A DNA stretch of 37,626 nt, from positions 1 to 37,626 of the forward strand of contig CAJYIY010000009.1 of the NCBI GenBank assembly GCA_913775305.1. Reading direction: 5' to 3'. The notes beneath the pieces are model-generated. The model ran no database searches. It was not told where the DNA came from and saw nothing but the letters and a program-made list of their open reading frames with translations. The DNA comes from an uncultured Erwinia sp. GTDB lineage: Bacteria > Pseudomonadota > Gammaproteobacteria > Enterobacterales > Enterobacteriaceae. A program made the position numbers and the translations under genes. The stretch's first letter is position 1. Every line of letters begins with the position of its first letter. This document shows, piece by piece, positions 1-7,073 of the stretch.

Positions 1-676
1 CCTCGCGCAGCTGCCGGACTTTCTCCAACAGCTGCGGTGAAGAGGTAGGCGCAAATCGCGGAGTCAGTGCATAGCTCAGGCGTCCGCAGTTGTGCCAGCG
101 TTCAATCAGCTGACGGGTTTGCTGATAGCTCTGCTCAGGCGTTTCGGTCAGCGCTTCCGGCGCATGTTGATCCATCATCACTTTACCGGCGATCAGCCGC
201 ATCCCCAGGCCGTGTGCGGCGGAGAACAGCGCGTCAACCGACTCGGGATGGACGGTGCCAAAAACCAGCGCAGTGGTGGTGCCGTTGCTCAGTAACTGCT
301 GCAGAAAAAATGCCGACATGCGCGCAGAGTACTGCGGGCAGTGGTACTGGCTTTCCACCGGAAAAGTGTACTGGTTCAGCCACTCCAGCAGCTGCTCGCC
401 AAAAGCACCGATCATTTCGGTTTGCGGGTAGTGGATATGCGTATCTACGAAACCGGGTACGATCAGCTTTCCCCGATAGTCCACCCATTCACAGTCCTGC
501 GGCAGTTCGGCACTGCCCTCCTGCCAGTGGCTGAGAGAGACGATTTCACCCTCATTGAGCAGAAGCAGGCCGTCTTCAATGTAGCGGGCAGCGTCCATCA
601 GTTCTTCCGGTGCCGTCACCGTGCGGGTAATATCAAAAAAACTGCCGCGAATAGCGCGACTAAAAGTTGCTGGCAT
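1..676 (-). CDS. guaD: Guanine deaminase, N-terminal 225 residues (cut by window edge)
   Basis: Guanine deaminase hydrolyses guanine to xanthine and ammonia in the cytoplasm, the entry step of guanine catabolism. The start codon is the CAT complement at 674-676, preceded on the minus strand by AAAGGA. The reading frame stays open to base 1, so the C-terminal half of the roughly 440-residue enzyme lies outside. The zinc-binding HxH of the amidohydrolase superfamily is seen at about residues 80-82 in PGFVDTHIHYPQ, followed by EMIGAFGEQLLEWLN, which is typical of GuaD rather than cytosine deaminase or AtzA types. The stretch ALVFGTVHPESVDALF also matches remembered E. coli GuaD. No neighbour on this strand is visible upstream; ydfG diverges. 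A candidate sigma-54 promoter (795-810) and an inverted repeat (886-921) precede it, suggesting nitrogen-linked or activator-dependent expression (inference). Family assignment is firm. Confidence 0.93.
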   Translation of the reverse strand, partial: MPATFSRAIRGSFFDITRTVTAPEELMDAARYIEDGLLLLNEGEIVSLSHWQEGSAELPQDCEWVDYRGKLIVPGFVDTHIHYPQTEMIGAFGEQLLEWLNQYTFPVESQYHCPQYSARMSAFFLQQLLSNGTTTALVFGTVHPESVDALFSAAHGLGMRLIAGKVMMDQHAPEALTETPEQSYQQTRQLIERWHNCGRLSYALTPRFAPTSSPQLLEKVRQLRE

Positions 677-794
677 GAAAATTCCTTTAAGCACTGCGGA
701 GGATCCGTCCCGCACTTAGCGGGAAATGTGCTGGTCAGAGAAGTAAATACTGAATGCCCGTTCTGCTACGAAGTGACACTCCCTGATTTGTTTT

Positions 795-810
795 TGCAAA
801 ATCCATACCA
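795..810 (-). promoter_or_regulatory. Candidate sigma-54 (RpoN) promoter for guaD
   Basis: Read on the minus strand, TGGTATG-N4-TTGCA fits the RpoN pattern TGGYAYR-N4-TTGCW at every defined position, with a C before the TGG. It would place transcription start near 784, giving a leader of about 108 nt before the guaD ATG. Promoters of this class need an enhancer-binding ATPase, and a paired repeat sits 108-130 bp upstream, in the usual range. Basis: the motif is seen; its function is inferred. Confidence 0.55.
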
Positions 811-885
811 GCAGGCAATAAAAATAAATTCTTATTTATCAGATGGATATGCTTTGCTTGACGAATGAAAGTATTAAAACAAACA

Positions 886-921
886 GGCAATCGTTTGCTA
901 TTCCCTGCGCAAACGGTTGCC
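886..921. promoter_or_regulatory. Inverted repeat, candidate activator (UAS) or PurR-like site
   Basis: GGCAATCGTTTGC (886-898) and GCAAACGGTTGCC (909-921) are reverse complements with one mismatch, separated by 10 bp. Each arm is itself nearly palindromic around a central CG, and the two centres are 22 bp apart, two helical turns. Relative to the sigma-54 promoter the centres fall at about -108 and -130, fitting paired enhancer sites. Each arm also differs by only one base from the PurR core GCAAACGTTTGC, so a LacI-family repressor is the main alternative. Confidence 0.5.
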
Positions 922-1148
922 AAGCGATCGTATTTTATTTTTAAACATGAGAGGTATTATTGACCTGCGTTTCAGCACCGAAATAACGCAATACTGCCTC
1001 ATCACGCACCAGCTCAGTGCAATATAATCTTATTAATCATAACCATTCGGTTCTTACCTCTCCCGCCTGGAGATGATATGGTGGCTGACGCTGCAGGATG
1101 TGAAATTTTCCGGGGTATGAAGCCCTGTTTGTGTTGAGGAACAGAGAG

Positions 1149-1895
1149 ATGATCGTATTTGTTACCGGCGCAACGGCCGGTTTTGGTCAGAGCATTACTC
1201 GTCGTTTCATCGCCCAGGGCCATAAGGTGATCGCGACTGGCCGCCGTCAGGAGCGCCTGGAAGCGTTGAAAGCGGAACTGGGTGAAAATGTCTTTACGCT
1301 GAAACTCGACGTGCGCGATCGCGCAGGTATCGACGAGGCAATCGCCAGCCTGCCCGCCGGGTGGCGCGACATCGATGTACTGGTGAACAATGCCGGGCTG
1401 GCGCTGGGTATTGAACCGGCACAGCGCGCCAGCCTGGATGACTGGGAGGAGATGATCGACACTAACAATAAAGGGCTGGTGTACATGACGCGGGCGATCC
1501 TGCCCGGCATGGTGGAACGCAACAGAGGTCATATTATCAATCTGGGTTCCATTGCCGGTAGCTGGCCCTATCCTGGCGGTAACGTCTACGGTGCCACCAA
1601 GGCCTTTGTTCGCCAGTTCAGCTTCAATCTGCGTACCGACCTGCACGGCACCGCACTGCGCGTAACCGATATTGAACCGGGACTGGTGGGCGGCACCGAA
1701 TTCTCTAACGTGCGCTTCAAAGGTGATGACGCTCGCGCAAACGGAGTTTACGACGGTGCAGTTCCGCTGACGCCGGAAGACGTGACCGAAGCGGTCTGGT
1801 GGGTCGCCACGCTGCCCGCGCACGTCAACATCAATGCGCTGGAAATGATGCCGGTTGGTCAGAGCCAGGCCGGTTTGCGCGTCTATAAGCCGTAA
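1149..1895 (+). CDS. ydfG: NADP-dependent 3-hydroxy acid / malonic semialdehyde reductase YdfG
   Basis: YdfG is a cytoplasmic short-chain dehydrogenase that reduces malonic semialdehyde (toxic, from pyrimidine breakdown) and oxidises serine, allo-threonine and 3-hydroxy acids with NADP. The 248-residue length equals that of E. coli. The Rossmann glycine motif TGATAGFG lies at residues 6-13, NNAG at about 80-83, and the catalytic triad is S134, Y147 and K151 (in YGATK). The ATG at 1149 is chosen over the upstream in-frame codon at 1131 because it follows GAGGAACAGAGAG and gives the family N-terminus MIVFVTGATAG. It stands alone and converges on ynfA across a hairpin at 1912-1933. Nothing is missing. 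Confidence 0.95.
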   Translation: MIVFVTGATAGFGQSITRRFIAQGHKVIATGRRQERLEALKAELGENVFTLKLDVRDRAGIDEAIASLPAGWRDIDVLVNNAGLALGIEPAQRASLDDWEEMIDTNNKGLVYMTRAILPGMVERNRGHIINLGSIAGSWPYPGGNVYGATKAFVRQFSFNLRTDLHGTALRVTDIEPGLVGGTEFSNVRFKGDDARANGVYDGAVPLTPEDVTEAVWWVATLPAHVNINALEMMPVGQSQAGLRVYKP

Positions 1896-1911
1896 TTGCG
1901 GCCTGTTCTGT

Positions 1912-1933
1912 GCTCCCGCTGACGAGCGGGAGC
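1912..1933. terminator. Hairpin between convergent ydfG and ynfA
   Basis: GCTCCCGCT (1912-1920) and AGCGGGAGC (1925-1933) form a perfect 9-bp GC-rich stem with a GACG tetraloop. There is no T-run on either side, so it may act as a weak bidirectional terminator or as an mRNA 3'-end stabiliser. Confidence 0.4.
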
Positions 1934-1944
1934 GGTTGAAGCCG

Positions 1945-2274
1945 TTAAATCGTTTTCCCCCAGCCCGCTACGATAATCAGCATGCCGCAAAAAGCCACTG
2001 CGGCCCCGCACCAGTCCCATGCGGTCAGCTTTTCGCCATCCACAACCCTTAGCCAGATAAGCGCGGTCACCACATAGACTCCACCGTAGGCGGCATAAAC
2101 CCGCCCACTGGCCGCCGGATGCAGGGTTAACAGCCAGACAAAGATCGTCAAACTGAGCGCGGCGGGCAGCAGCAGCCAGGGGGATCCGCTCTTCTTTAAC
2201 CACAGCCAGGGAAGAAAACAGCCGATGATTTCTGCCAGAGCGGTGGCGAAAAACAGTAAAGTGGTAGTCAACAT
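1945..2274 (-). CDS. ynfA: YnfA family (UPF0060) small inner-membrane protein
   Basis: This 109-residue hydrophobic protein has four predicted membrane segments (about residues 2-25, 31-52, 58-80 and 86-106), the organisation of the UPF0060/YnfA family. YnfA is distantly related to small multidrug resistance transporters, and homologues have been reported to export quaternary ammonium compounds. The invariant block [20 protein letters not shown] lies at about residues 49-68 and closely matches E. coli YnfA. The start is the ATG at 2274; the ribosome site is weak (AGAGAT). It is monocistronic, divergent from ynfB by 135 bp. Substrate in this organism is unknown. Confidence 0.9.
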   Translation of the reverse strand: MLTTTLLFFATALAEIIGCFLPWLWLKKSGSPWLLLPAALSLTIFVWLLTLHPAASGRVYAAYGGVYVVTALIWLRVVDGEKLTAWDWCGAAVAFCGMLIIVAGWGKTI

Positions 2275-2409
2275 AGCGGTTAATCTCTACAAATCCTCAA
2301 TGAACGCACCGGGTCACTGGTGAGCACTTCGGCGCTGATGATATACTTGTTCATCAAGCTCGTGCAGCAGCTATTTCCGCCTGGCGTCTGTAAAGAAAGG
2401 AAACCTTTT

Positions 2410-2757
2410 ATGAAGTCACTACAACAATGTTTCACCCGTACCACCCTGCCACTGGTTCTACTGGCCGCCCTGTTTTCCGTGCAGCACAGCGCAAATGCGC
2501 GCACCGAACGTCTGGTGATTGAAAACGGCGACAACTCATTAAGTAAAGAACAGGCTCGTCAGGAAAAAGAACAGTGGGATGACACTCGCCGCCTCCGTGG
2601 CAAAGTGAATACCCGCGTTGAGAAAGAATTCGATAAAATCGATCGTGCCATTGATACCCGCGATGGCTGCGAAAAAAGCCTGAATCTTAACGCCTACTGG
2701 GAGCCGAATACAATGCGCTGCCTGGATCGCCGCACTGGCCGCTCTGTTGCGCCCTAG
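2410..2757 (+). CDS. ynfB: Exported protein YnfB (UPF0482, DUF1283)
   Basis: A 115-residue secreted protein of unknown function. An N-terminal signal peptide (about residues 1-31, hydrophobic core [12 protein letters not shown], likely cleavage after ANA) precedes a charged mature domain. The family block [18 protein letters not shown] lies near the C-terminus. Two cysteines (CEKS and RCLD) survive in the mature part and could form a periplasmic disulfide. The ATG at 2410 is preferred over the frame's upstream start at 2320 because of AAAGGAAAC just before it and the clean signal peptide it yields. In E. coli ynfB also follows a divergent ynfA. Function cannot be stated. Confidence 0.88.
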   Translation: MKSLQQCFTRTTLPLVLLAALFSVQHSANARTERLVIENGDNSLSKEQARQEKEQWDDTRRLRGKVNTRVEKEFDKIDRAIDTRDGCEKSLNLNAYWEPNTMRCLDRRTGRSVAP

Positions 2758-2824
2758 TTCTGGTTCTCCAGGTGTCCCGGACGGGTTGTAAACGGGCATG
2801 CCACCGCTTCGTGAAATTTTGACT

Positions 2825-2830
2825 TATAAT
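2825..2830 (+). promoter_or_regulatory. Possible -10 element for ynfD
   Basis: A consensus TATAAT lies about 32 bp before the ynfD start, which would give a leader near 25 nt. No good -35 hexamer is seen at the right spacing, so the promoter may be factor-dependent or the match fortuitous. Confidence 0.35.
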
Positions 2831-2861
2831 TACCGCTGTTCTCACGCATAAGGATGAAATG

Positions 2862-3158
2862 ATGAAAGGTTCTAAGTGGATGTTAACCGCCCTGCTCGTT
2901 GTCAGCCCGCTGGCCGTTCAGGCATCTTGTGAAAGCGTTAAGGCTGACATTAGTCAGAAAATCATCAATAACGGCGTACCTGAGTCCGGCTTCTCGCTGG
3001 ATATTGTGCCTAACGATCAGGCAGAACAGGCAGGCGGTCAGGTTGTGGGCCACTGCGAAAGCGATACCCAAAAAATCGTGTACAAGCGCAACGGTAACGG
3101 TGGTGACAGCAATGTTCCGGCCAGTGCGGGCACCTCGCAGGACACATCAGCTCAGTAA
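2862..3158 (+). CDS. ynfD: Exported protein YnfD (DUF1161)
   Basis: A 98-residue periplasmic protein of the DUF1161 family with no established function. The signal peptide covers about residues 1-21 with likely cleavage after VQA. The mature part starts SCESVKADISQKIINNGVPE, the family signature, and a second cysteine sits in VVGHCESD; the two probably form a disulfide. The C-terminal tail (about residues 73-98) is low-complexity, rich in Gly, Ser, Thr and Ala. Two in-frame ATGs are adjacent (2859 and 2862); the second is chosen because AAGGA at 2850-2854 is then 7 nt away rather than 4. It closely matches remembered E. coli YnfD. Confidence 0.88.
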   Translation: MKGSKWMLTALLVVSPLAVQASCESVKADISQKIINNGVPESGFSLDIVPNDQAEQAGGQVVGHCESDTQKIVYKRNGNGGDSNVPASAGTSQDTSAQ

Positions 3159-3163
3159 TCTTA

Positions 3164-3198
3164 TACCGCTGACGTCGGGTTCCTCCCCGTCAGCGGTA
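3164..3198. terminator. Hairpin between convergent ynfD and MFS gene
   Basis: TACCGCTGACG (3164-3174) and CGTCAGCGGTA (3188-3198) form an 11-bp perfect stem around a 13-nt loop. It lies 6 bp past the ynfD stop and 22 bp from the end of the convergent transporter gene. No T-run follows, so it is a possible but not classical bidirectional terminator. Confidence 0.45.
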
Positions 3199-3219
3199 CC
3201 CTCTCAGGCCGAACCCTCA

Positions 3220-4674
3220 CTAATGAGGTCTTTGCACCGGCACCAGCCGCGACATCAACAGACTGGCAAATGCAATGATCAGCGACACTACAAACACCCA
3301 GTGTAATGAATGCGCAATTTCCGTCAGCATCAAATCCAGGCTGGCAGGCTTGAGCTGTTCGCGCCCGTGTGGCGACATCACCTGCTGTACCGGATCGCTG
3401 AACTGGGGCAGACGCACAAGCAGGTTATAGTTGAGCACCGCCCCCATTAATGCCGTACCCAGAGCCGAGCCGAGCATCCGACTGAACATCACCGAGGCGG
3501 TGCAGATCCCGCGGATCTCAAACTGCGCCGTATTCTGCACCGCAATGAGGAAGGTGGTGCTGGTCATCCCCATCCCCGTACCGATCACAAAGGCCGAAAA
3601 TCCGGCATGCCAGACCGGGCTTTCCCGATGTAAAAGTAACAGCAGAGCCGTGCCCGCGATCAGCAGCAGCGACCCCAGCTGGGCGGTAAAGCGGTACGAC
3701 GTGCGCTGCATCAGCCTGCCGCTCAGCGTGCTGGCCAGCGGCCAGCCGATCGACATCATCGCCAGCGCGCTACCTGCCTGCAGCGGTGTCCCGCCGTTGA
3801 CGCCCTGGATCCACGGAGGCAGGAATGCGCTGATGCCCATCATGGCCGCCCCGATCAGCAAGTTGCCCACGTTGCCAGCCAGCAGCGTGCGGGTACGCCA
3901 TATCGCCAGCGGAAACAGCGGCTCGCCTGAATAGCGTTCGTGGCGCAGAAGGCCCCATCCGGCCAACAGCGCCACGGCAATCAGCAACAGCGTCCAGTAG
4001 CCAAGCGATTCCGCCTGTAACAGCGCCGTCAGCAGAGCAGTAACGGTCAGCATCAACCAGCCGCTGCCGATGAAATTGATACGGTCGTCGGATTTCTCGC
4101 GGCTTTCGGGGAAAAAACGTGCCAGCAGCAGCATTGAAATGATGCCTATCGGGACGTTGACCCAAAAAACCAGCGCCCAGTTAAAGTGCTGCACCAGCCA
4201 GGCGCCGGTGAGCGGGCCGACAATTGCCGCAACGCCCCAGACGCTGGAAAGCCAGCCCTGCACGCCCGCACGCTCTTTTGGCGGATAAACATCCGCAATG
4301 ATCGTAGAGGTCAACGGCATGATGGCCCCGGCCCCTAACCCCTGGAAGGCACGGAACAGGATCAGCCAACCCATGCTGCTGGCAAATCCGCAGAGTATTG
4401 AGCCCAGCAGAAACAGTCCGGCCCCGATAAAAAATACCCGCTTGCGCCCCAGCATATCAGCAAGTCGGCCGTAGATCGGCACGGTCACGGCCTGGGTGAG
4501 CAGATAGATGGAAAAAACCCAGCCAAACTGCGAGAAGCCGCCCAGATCGGTGATAATTGTCGGCATGGCGGTAGCGACAATAGTGACTTCTATCGCAGCC
4601 ATAAACATCGACAGCATGCAGGCAATCAGTACCCAATGACGCCGGGTTACGGCGCGAATTGTATTTTCTGACAT
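3220..4674 (-). CDS. MFS drug efflux transporter, DHA2 (14-TM) type
   Basis: A 484-residue inner-membrane protein of the major facilitator superfamily, most likely a proton-coupled multidrug exporter of the 14-segment DHA2/EmrB class. The loop 2-3 motif GRLADMLGRKR lies at about residues 67-77. Antiporter motif C is seen as GVAAIVGPLTGAWL, and the helix 1 region AAIEVTIVATAMPTI is a DHA2 hallmark. The start is the ATG at 4674, preceded on the minus strand by AAGGAATCTC; the frame extends further upstream to 4770 but without a ribosome site. No adaptor (EmrA-like) or regulator gene adjoins it, and I recall no counterpart at this E. coli locus. The 5' region contains a palindrome GTGAA-N6-TTCAC (4706-4721), a possible operator, and a matS site. 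Substrates cannot be predicted. Confidence 0.85.
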   Translation of the reverse strand: MSENTIRAVTRRHWVLIACMLSMFMAAIEVTIVATAMPTIITDLGGFSQFGWVFSIYLLTQAVTVPIYGRLADMLGRKRVFFIGAGLFLLGSILCGFASSMGWLILFRAFQGLGAGAIMPLTSTIIADVYPPKERAGVQGWLSSVWGVAAIVGPLTGAWLVQHFNWALVFWVNVPIGIISMLLLARFFPESREKSDDRINFIGSGWLMLTVTALLTALLQAESLGYWTLLLIAVALLAGWGLLRHERYSGEPLFPLAIWRTRTLLAGNVGNLLIGAAMMGISAFLPPWIQGVNGGTPLQAGSALAMMSIGWPLASTLSGRLMQRTSYRFTAQLGSLLLIAGTALLLLLHRESPVWHAGFSAFVIGTGMGMTSTTFLIAVQNTAQFEIRGICTASVMFSRMLGSALGTALMGAVLNYNLLVRLPQFSDPVQQVMSPHGREQLKPASLDLMLTEIAHSLHWVFVVSLIIAFASLLMSRLVPVQRPH

Positions 4675-4753
4675 GAGATTCCTTGTTGTTGCTTCCCTGC
4701 TAAGTGTGAACCAGATTTCACGATGGTGTTTTCGAATTGTGCGCTGCGCCAAT

Positions 4754-4766
4754 GTGACAGTGTCAC
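4754..4766. other. matS (MatP-binding) site 1
   Basis: The 13-mer GTGACAGTGTCAC matches the MatP recognition consensus GTGACRNYGTCAC exactly. MatP binding to such sites condenses the Ter macrodomain and links it to the divisome. This copy is intergenic, 80 bp upstream of the MFS gene start. Confidence 0.85.
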
Positions 4767-4890
4767 GCAATGCGTCAGCATCTTCTTCTCATTGCAACGC
4801 GGCAGGGTGATGATTAAAGCAAGATAAGATCGGGATAGTAAACGAAAGCAGCGCTTTTTTGCAGGATGGGTTCAAAGATTAATACTGCCG

Positions 4891-4916
4891 GGGCGAACAT
4901 CTTCAACGGTTCGCCC
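4891..4916. other. Hairpin downstream of bioD2
   Basis: GGGCGAAC (4891-4898) and GTTCGCCC (4909-4916) form an 8-bp stem with a 10-nt loop, 12 bp past the bioD2 stop. There is no T-run on the minus strand, so any terminator role is uncertain. Confidence 0.35.
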
Positions 4917-4928
4917 ACGTTGTCGGAT

Positions 4929-5594
4929 TTATGACTGGAGTGGTGAGAGATCGAAATAACGCGACAAATCGCGGGTTTCCGCTCTGGGCAGATAGGGAAG
5001 TTCGCCTATGCACGGTGCGGGGATTTTATCCTGTAAAACGCTAATAATTTCCGCATAATGGGCAAGGCCAGGATTGATCCGGTTAGCAACCCAACCCACC
5101 AGTGGCAGTCCGTCGTGCTGGATTGCCTCGGCGGTAAGCAGAGCATGGCTGATACAGCCCAGCTTAATGCCTACCACCAGTATGACGGGCATCTGCTCCT
5201 GCACCACCCAGTCTGAAAGCGGACGGCGATCGCTCATCAGGCTGCGCCAGCCGCCGGTTCCCTCGGTAATAATGTAGTCGGCCAGCTCATCGAGCGTATG
5301 AAGCCCACTGCTTAAAGTGGAATAACTGAATGCCTGATGGCTGGTGCTGATTTCATCGTCAAGCAGCGTCACCGGGTTAATCGTCTCGTAGGGCAGCAGC
5401 AGTGTAGAAGAAGTCTGAAGCACCAGCGCATCTTTGTTGCGCGGTCCCTCTTCAGTTTGTTGGCTGCTTTTCGCGACCGGCTTATAGCCCACGGCGTGCT
5501 TGCCGCCAGCCGCCAGCGTTTGCAACAGTCCTCGTGAAACCACCGTTTTGCCGACTTCGGTATCGGTACCCGTCACAAATAATCGTTTATACAT
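4929..5594 (-). CDS. bioD2: Dethiobiotin synthetase paralogue BioD2 (YnfK)
   Basis: A 221-residue cytoplasmic P-loop enzyme of the dethiobiotin synthetase family, which closes the ureido ring of 7,8-diaminononanoate with CO2 and ATP in biotin synthesis. The Walker A motif GTDTEVGKT is at about residues 8-16, the switch stretch GYKPVAKSSQ at about 36-45, and the Walker-B-like region EGTGGWRSLM near 115. It matches E. coli YnfK rather than the bio-operon BioD: EGTGGWRSLM, WVVQEQMPVILVVG and VANRINPGLAHYAEII are shared. The C-terminus is about 10 residues shorter than E. coli YnfK. It lies 119 bp downstream of mlc on the same strand, as in E. coli, separated by a hairpin. Whether it is active in biotin synthesis here is unknown. 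Confidence 0.9.
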   Translation of the reverse strand: MYKRLFVTGTDTEVGKTVVSRGLLQTLAAGGKHAVGYKPVAKSSQQTEEGPRNKDALVLQTSSTLLLPYETINPVTLLDDEISTSHQAFSYSTLSSGLHTLDELADYIITEGTGGWRSLMSDRRPLSDWVVQEQMPVILVVGIKLGCISHALLTAEAIQHDGLPLVGWVANRINPGLAHYAEIISVLQDKIPAPCIGELPYLPRAETRDLSRYFDLSPLQS

Positions 5595-5681
5595 GAACAG
5601 CTCCAGCAGGCCCTGTCTGGCCCACAGATAAACTTTCTGAAAGTAAAGGAGCGAAAATTGTAGGGCAGCGCCTGGCGGTGA

Positions 5682-5704
5682 AAATTGCGTTGGCGCAATT
5701 TTTA
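5682..5704 (-). terminator. Hairpin after mlc
   Basis: AAAATTGCG (5682-5690) and CGCAATTTT (5695-5703) form a 9-bp stem with a 4-nt loop, 10 bp past the mlc stop. On the minus strand the stem ends in four Ts, so termination is probably weak and some readthrough into bioD2 is possible. Confidence 0.5.
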
Positions 5705-5713
5705 GTGGATTCG

Positions 5714-6931
5714 TTATCCCTGCAGTAATTTGATCAGCAACGAGCCGTTATAGAGCGCATCTTTTACCAGCGCCGCACCGGGCATGGTTCCCTGATTCAG
5801 GAACTCGGTGGGTTCAACTGAGAGCGATGCACCATAGTCAGGCAGGGACTGTTGCTGAATACAGGCATTAATTGCCGGGAACAGGATGCTGCGCGCGCGG
5901 TTCAACGGCGAGCCGATCAGAACCTTTTGTGGATGAAACAGATTCACCATGATGGCCAGAATACGACCAATGCTGCCGCCCACGCCGGTGATAATGTCGC
6001 AGGCAAGCTGATCGCCGTTCAATGCGGCATCGCACAGCGTGTCGACAGTCAGGGGTTGGTGATGTAACGAAGAGCTCATCGAGGCCTGCATCCGCTGCGC
6101 GGCCAGCTCAAGCATACTTTCCGTGCTGGCAACGGTTTCCAGACAACCATGATTGCCGCAGTAGCAAAGCTTGCCCCAGGGATCGACCTGGGTATGCCCT
6201 ATTTCAACCAGCGTTGCGCCGCCGCCGTGCAGCAGCCTACCGCCGGTTATCACGCCGGCGCCAACGTTGTGATCGATCACTACCTGCAGCACGTCGCTGG
6301 CATCGCGCGAGGCACCGAACAGCGATTCGGCCATGGTCCAGGCGCAAATATCATGCTGGATATAAACCGGCAGCCCGGTACGCCGCTCAAGCTCTGGCCC
6401 CAGCGGCATATTATCAACCTGATAAAACGGCATGCGATGTACGATGCCCGCCTGTCCATTGACCCTGCCCGGCAGCGTGATGGCGATAGCCGTCAGCCTT
6501 TCAAGACGGCCCTGATGGACCACAAAGAACTGGTCGATACGCTGAATGATACGCTGGAGTAACGGTTCGGGATCGGATGGAGGTAGCGCGAACTGCTGTT
6601 CAACGATCATTTTGCTGCTCAGATCGCGCAGCGCCAGGGTTATATCCCCTTTGCCGATGCGCACGGAGAGAAAATGCCAGGCGTCAGTATCCAGTACCAG
6701 GCCTACGGCAGGACGGCCCCGGCTACCCGGCTCCTGAAACTCAGTTTCTTTCACCAGATGTGCTTCCAGCATTTCCCTGACAATTTTGGTAATACTGGCG
6801 GGTGCCAGCTGGGCCTTTTTTGACAGTTCAATGCGCGAGACAGGGCCAAACCGGTCAATAAGCCGATAAACCGCACCGGCATTGGTCTGCTTGATCTGGT
6901 CTATGTGACCAGGCTGATTGTCCGCAATCAC
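5714..6931 (-). CDS. mlc: Mlc (DgsA), glucose-responsive ROK-family repressor
   Basis: Mlc represses PTS and sugar genes (ptsG, ptsHI, manXYZ, malT) and is released when dephosphorylated EIICB-Glc sequesters it at the membrane. The N-terminal winged HTH includes ARGAYRLID-like NAGAVYRLID and PASITKIVREMLEAHLV (about residues 18-62). The ROK zinc motif appears as GHTQVDPWGKLCYCGNHGC, and the C-terminus NGSLLIKLLQG matches E. coli. I chose the GTG at 6931 (405 residues; E. coli 406): GGGAG lies just upstream and the product begins IADNQPGHIDQIKQTN as in the family. A second GTG at 6955 gives 8 extra residues but sits inside the operator at 6946-6967. That operator and a CRP-like site indicate autoregulation and cAMP-CRP control. 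Confidence 0.95.
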   Translation of the reverse strand: MIADNQPGHIDQIKQTNAGAVYRLIDRFGPVSRIELSKKAQLAPASITKIVREMLEAHLVKETEFQEPGSRGRPAVGLVLDTDAWHFLSVRIGKGDITLALRDLSSKMIVEQQFALPPSDPEPLLQRIIQRIDQFFVVHQGRLERLTAIAITLPGRVNGQAGIVHRMPFYQVDNMPLGPELERRTGLPVYIQHDICAWTMAESLFGASRDASDVLQVVIDHNVGAGVITGGRLLHGGGATLVEIGHTQVDPWGKLCYCGNHGCLETVASTESMLELAAQRMQASMSSSLHHQPLTVDTLCDAALNGDQLACDIITGVGGSIGRILAIMVNLFHPQKVLIGSPLNRARSILFPAINACIQQQSLPDYGASLSVEPTEFLNQGTMPGAALVKDALYNGSLLIKLLQG

Positions 6932-6945
6932 ACCCCAGCTCCCGC

Positions 6946-6967
6946 TTATTTTCACGCTTCAAAATAA
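6946..6967. promoter_or_regulatory. Mlc operator (autoregulatory)
   Basis: TTATTTT (6946-6952) and AAAATAA (6961-6967) form a perfect inverted repeat with an 8-bp spacer, the known Mlc/NagC-type operator pattern TTATTT-N9-AAATAA. It lies 15 bp upstream of the mlc GTG start, so a bound repressor would block transcription of its own gene. Confidence 0.75.
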
Positions 6968-7023
6968 AGCATACTGCTCATGGTGAAACACTTCGCACAT
7001 AAGGTCAAATATTTGATTCGATA

Positions 7024-7039
7024 TGTGATTTGCCGCACA
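7024..7039. promoter_or_regulatory. CRP-like site upstream of mlc
   Basis: TGTGA-TTTGCC-GCACA matches the CRP consensus TGTGA-N6-TCACA at 9 of 10 positions. It is centred about 100 bp before the mlc start, between ynfL and mlc. E. coli mlc is also CRP-controlled, which supports the call. Confidence 0.6.
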
Positions 7040-7073
7040 TAAACCGCGGGATAGTGCTCATGTTTTCCACGAT

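Larger units (their letters stand above)
677..1148. other. Divergent guaD/ydfG intergenic region
   Basis: This 472-bp AT-rich gap separates two divergent genes. It holds a small hairpin in the guaD leader (TCCCGC at 708-713 with GCGGGA at 719-724), the candidate sigma-54 promoter at 795-810, and the inverted repeat at 886-921. A TATAAT sequence at 1023-1028 could be the -10 of ydfG, but no convincing -35 lies 16-18 bp upstream. I see no coding sequence here: open frames across it lack ribosome-binding sites and family resemblance. Confidence 0.6.

Noticed and set aside
1014..1823. 269-codon open frame opposite ydfG
   Set aside because: Antisense to a complete, recognisable ydfG and without family resemblance.
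5714..6955. Longer Mlc starting at the GTG at 6955
   Set aside because: No ribosome site precedes it, it would begin inside the Mlc operator, and the family N-terminus matches the start at 6931.
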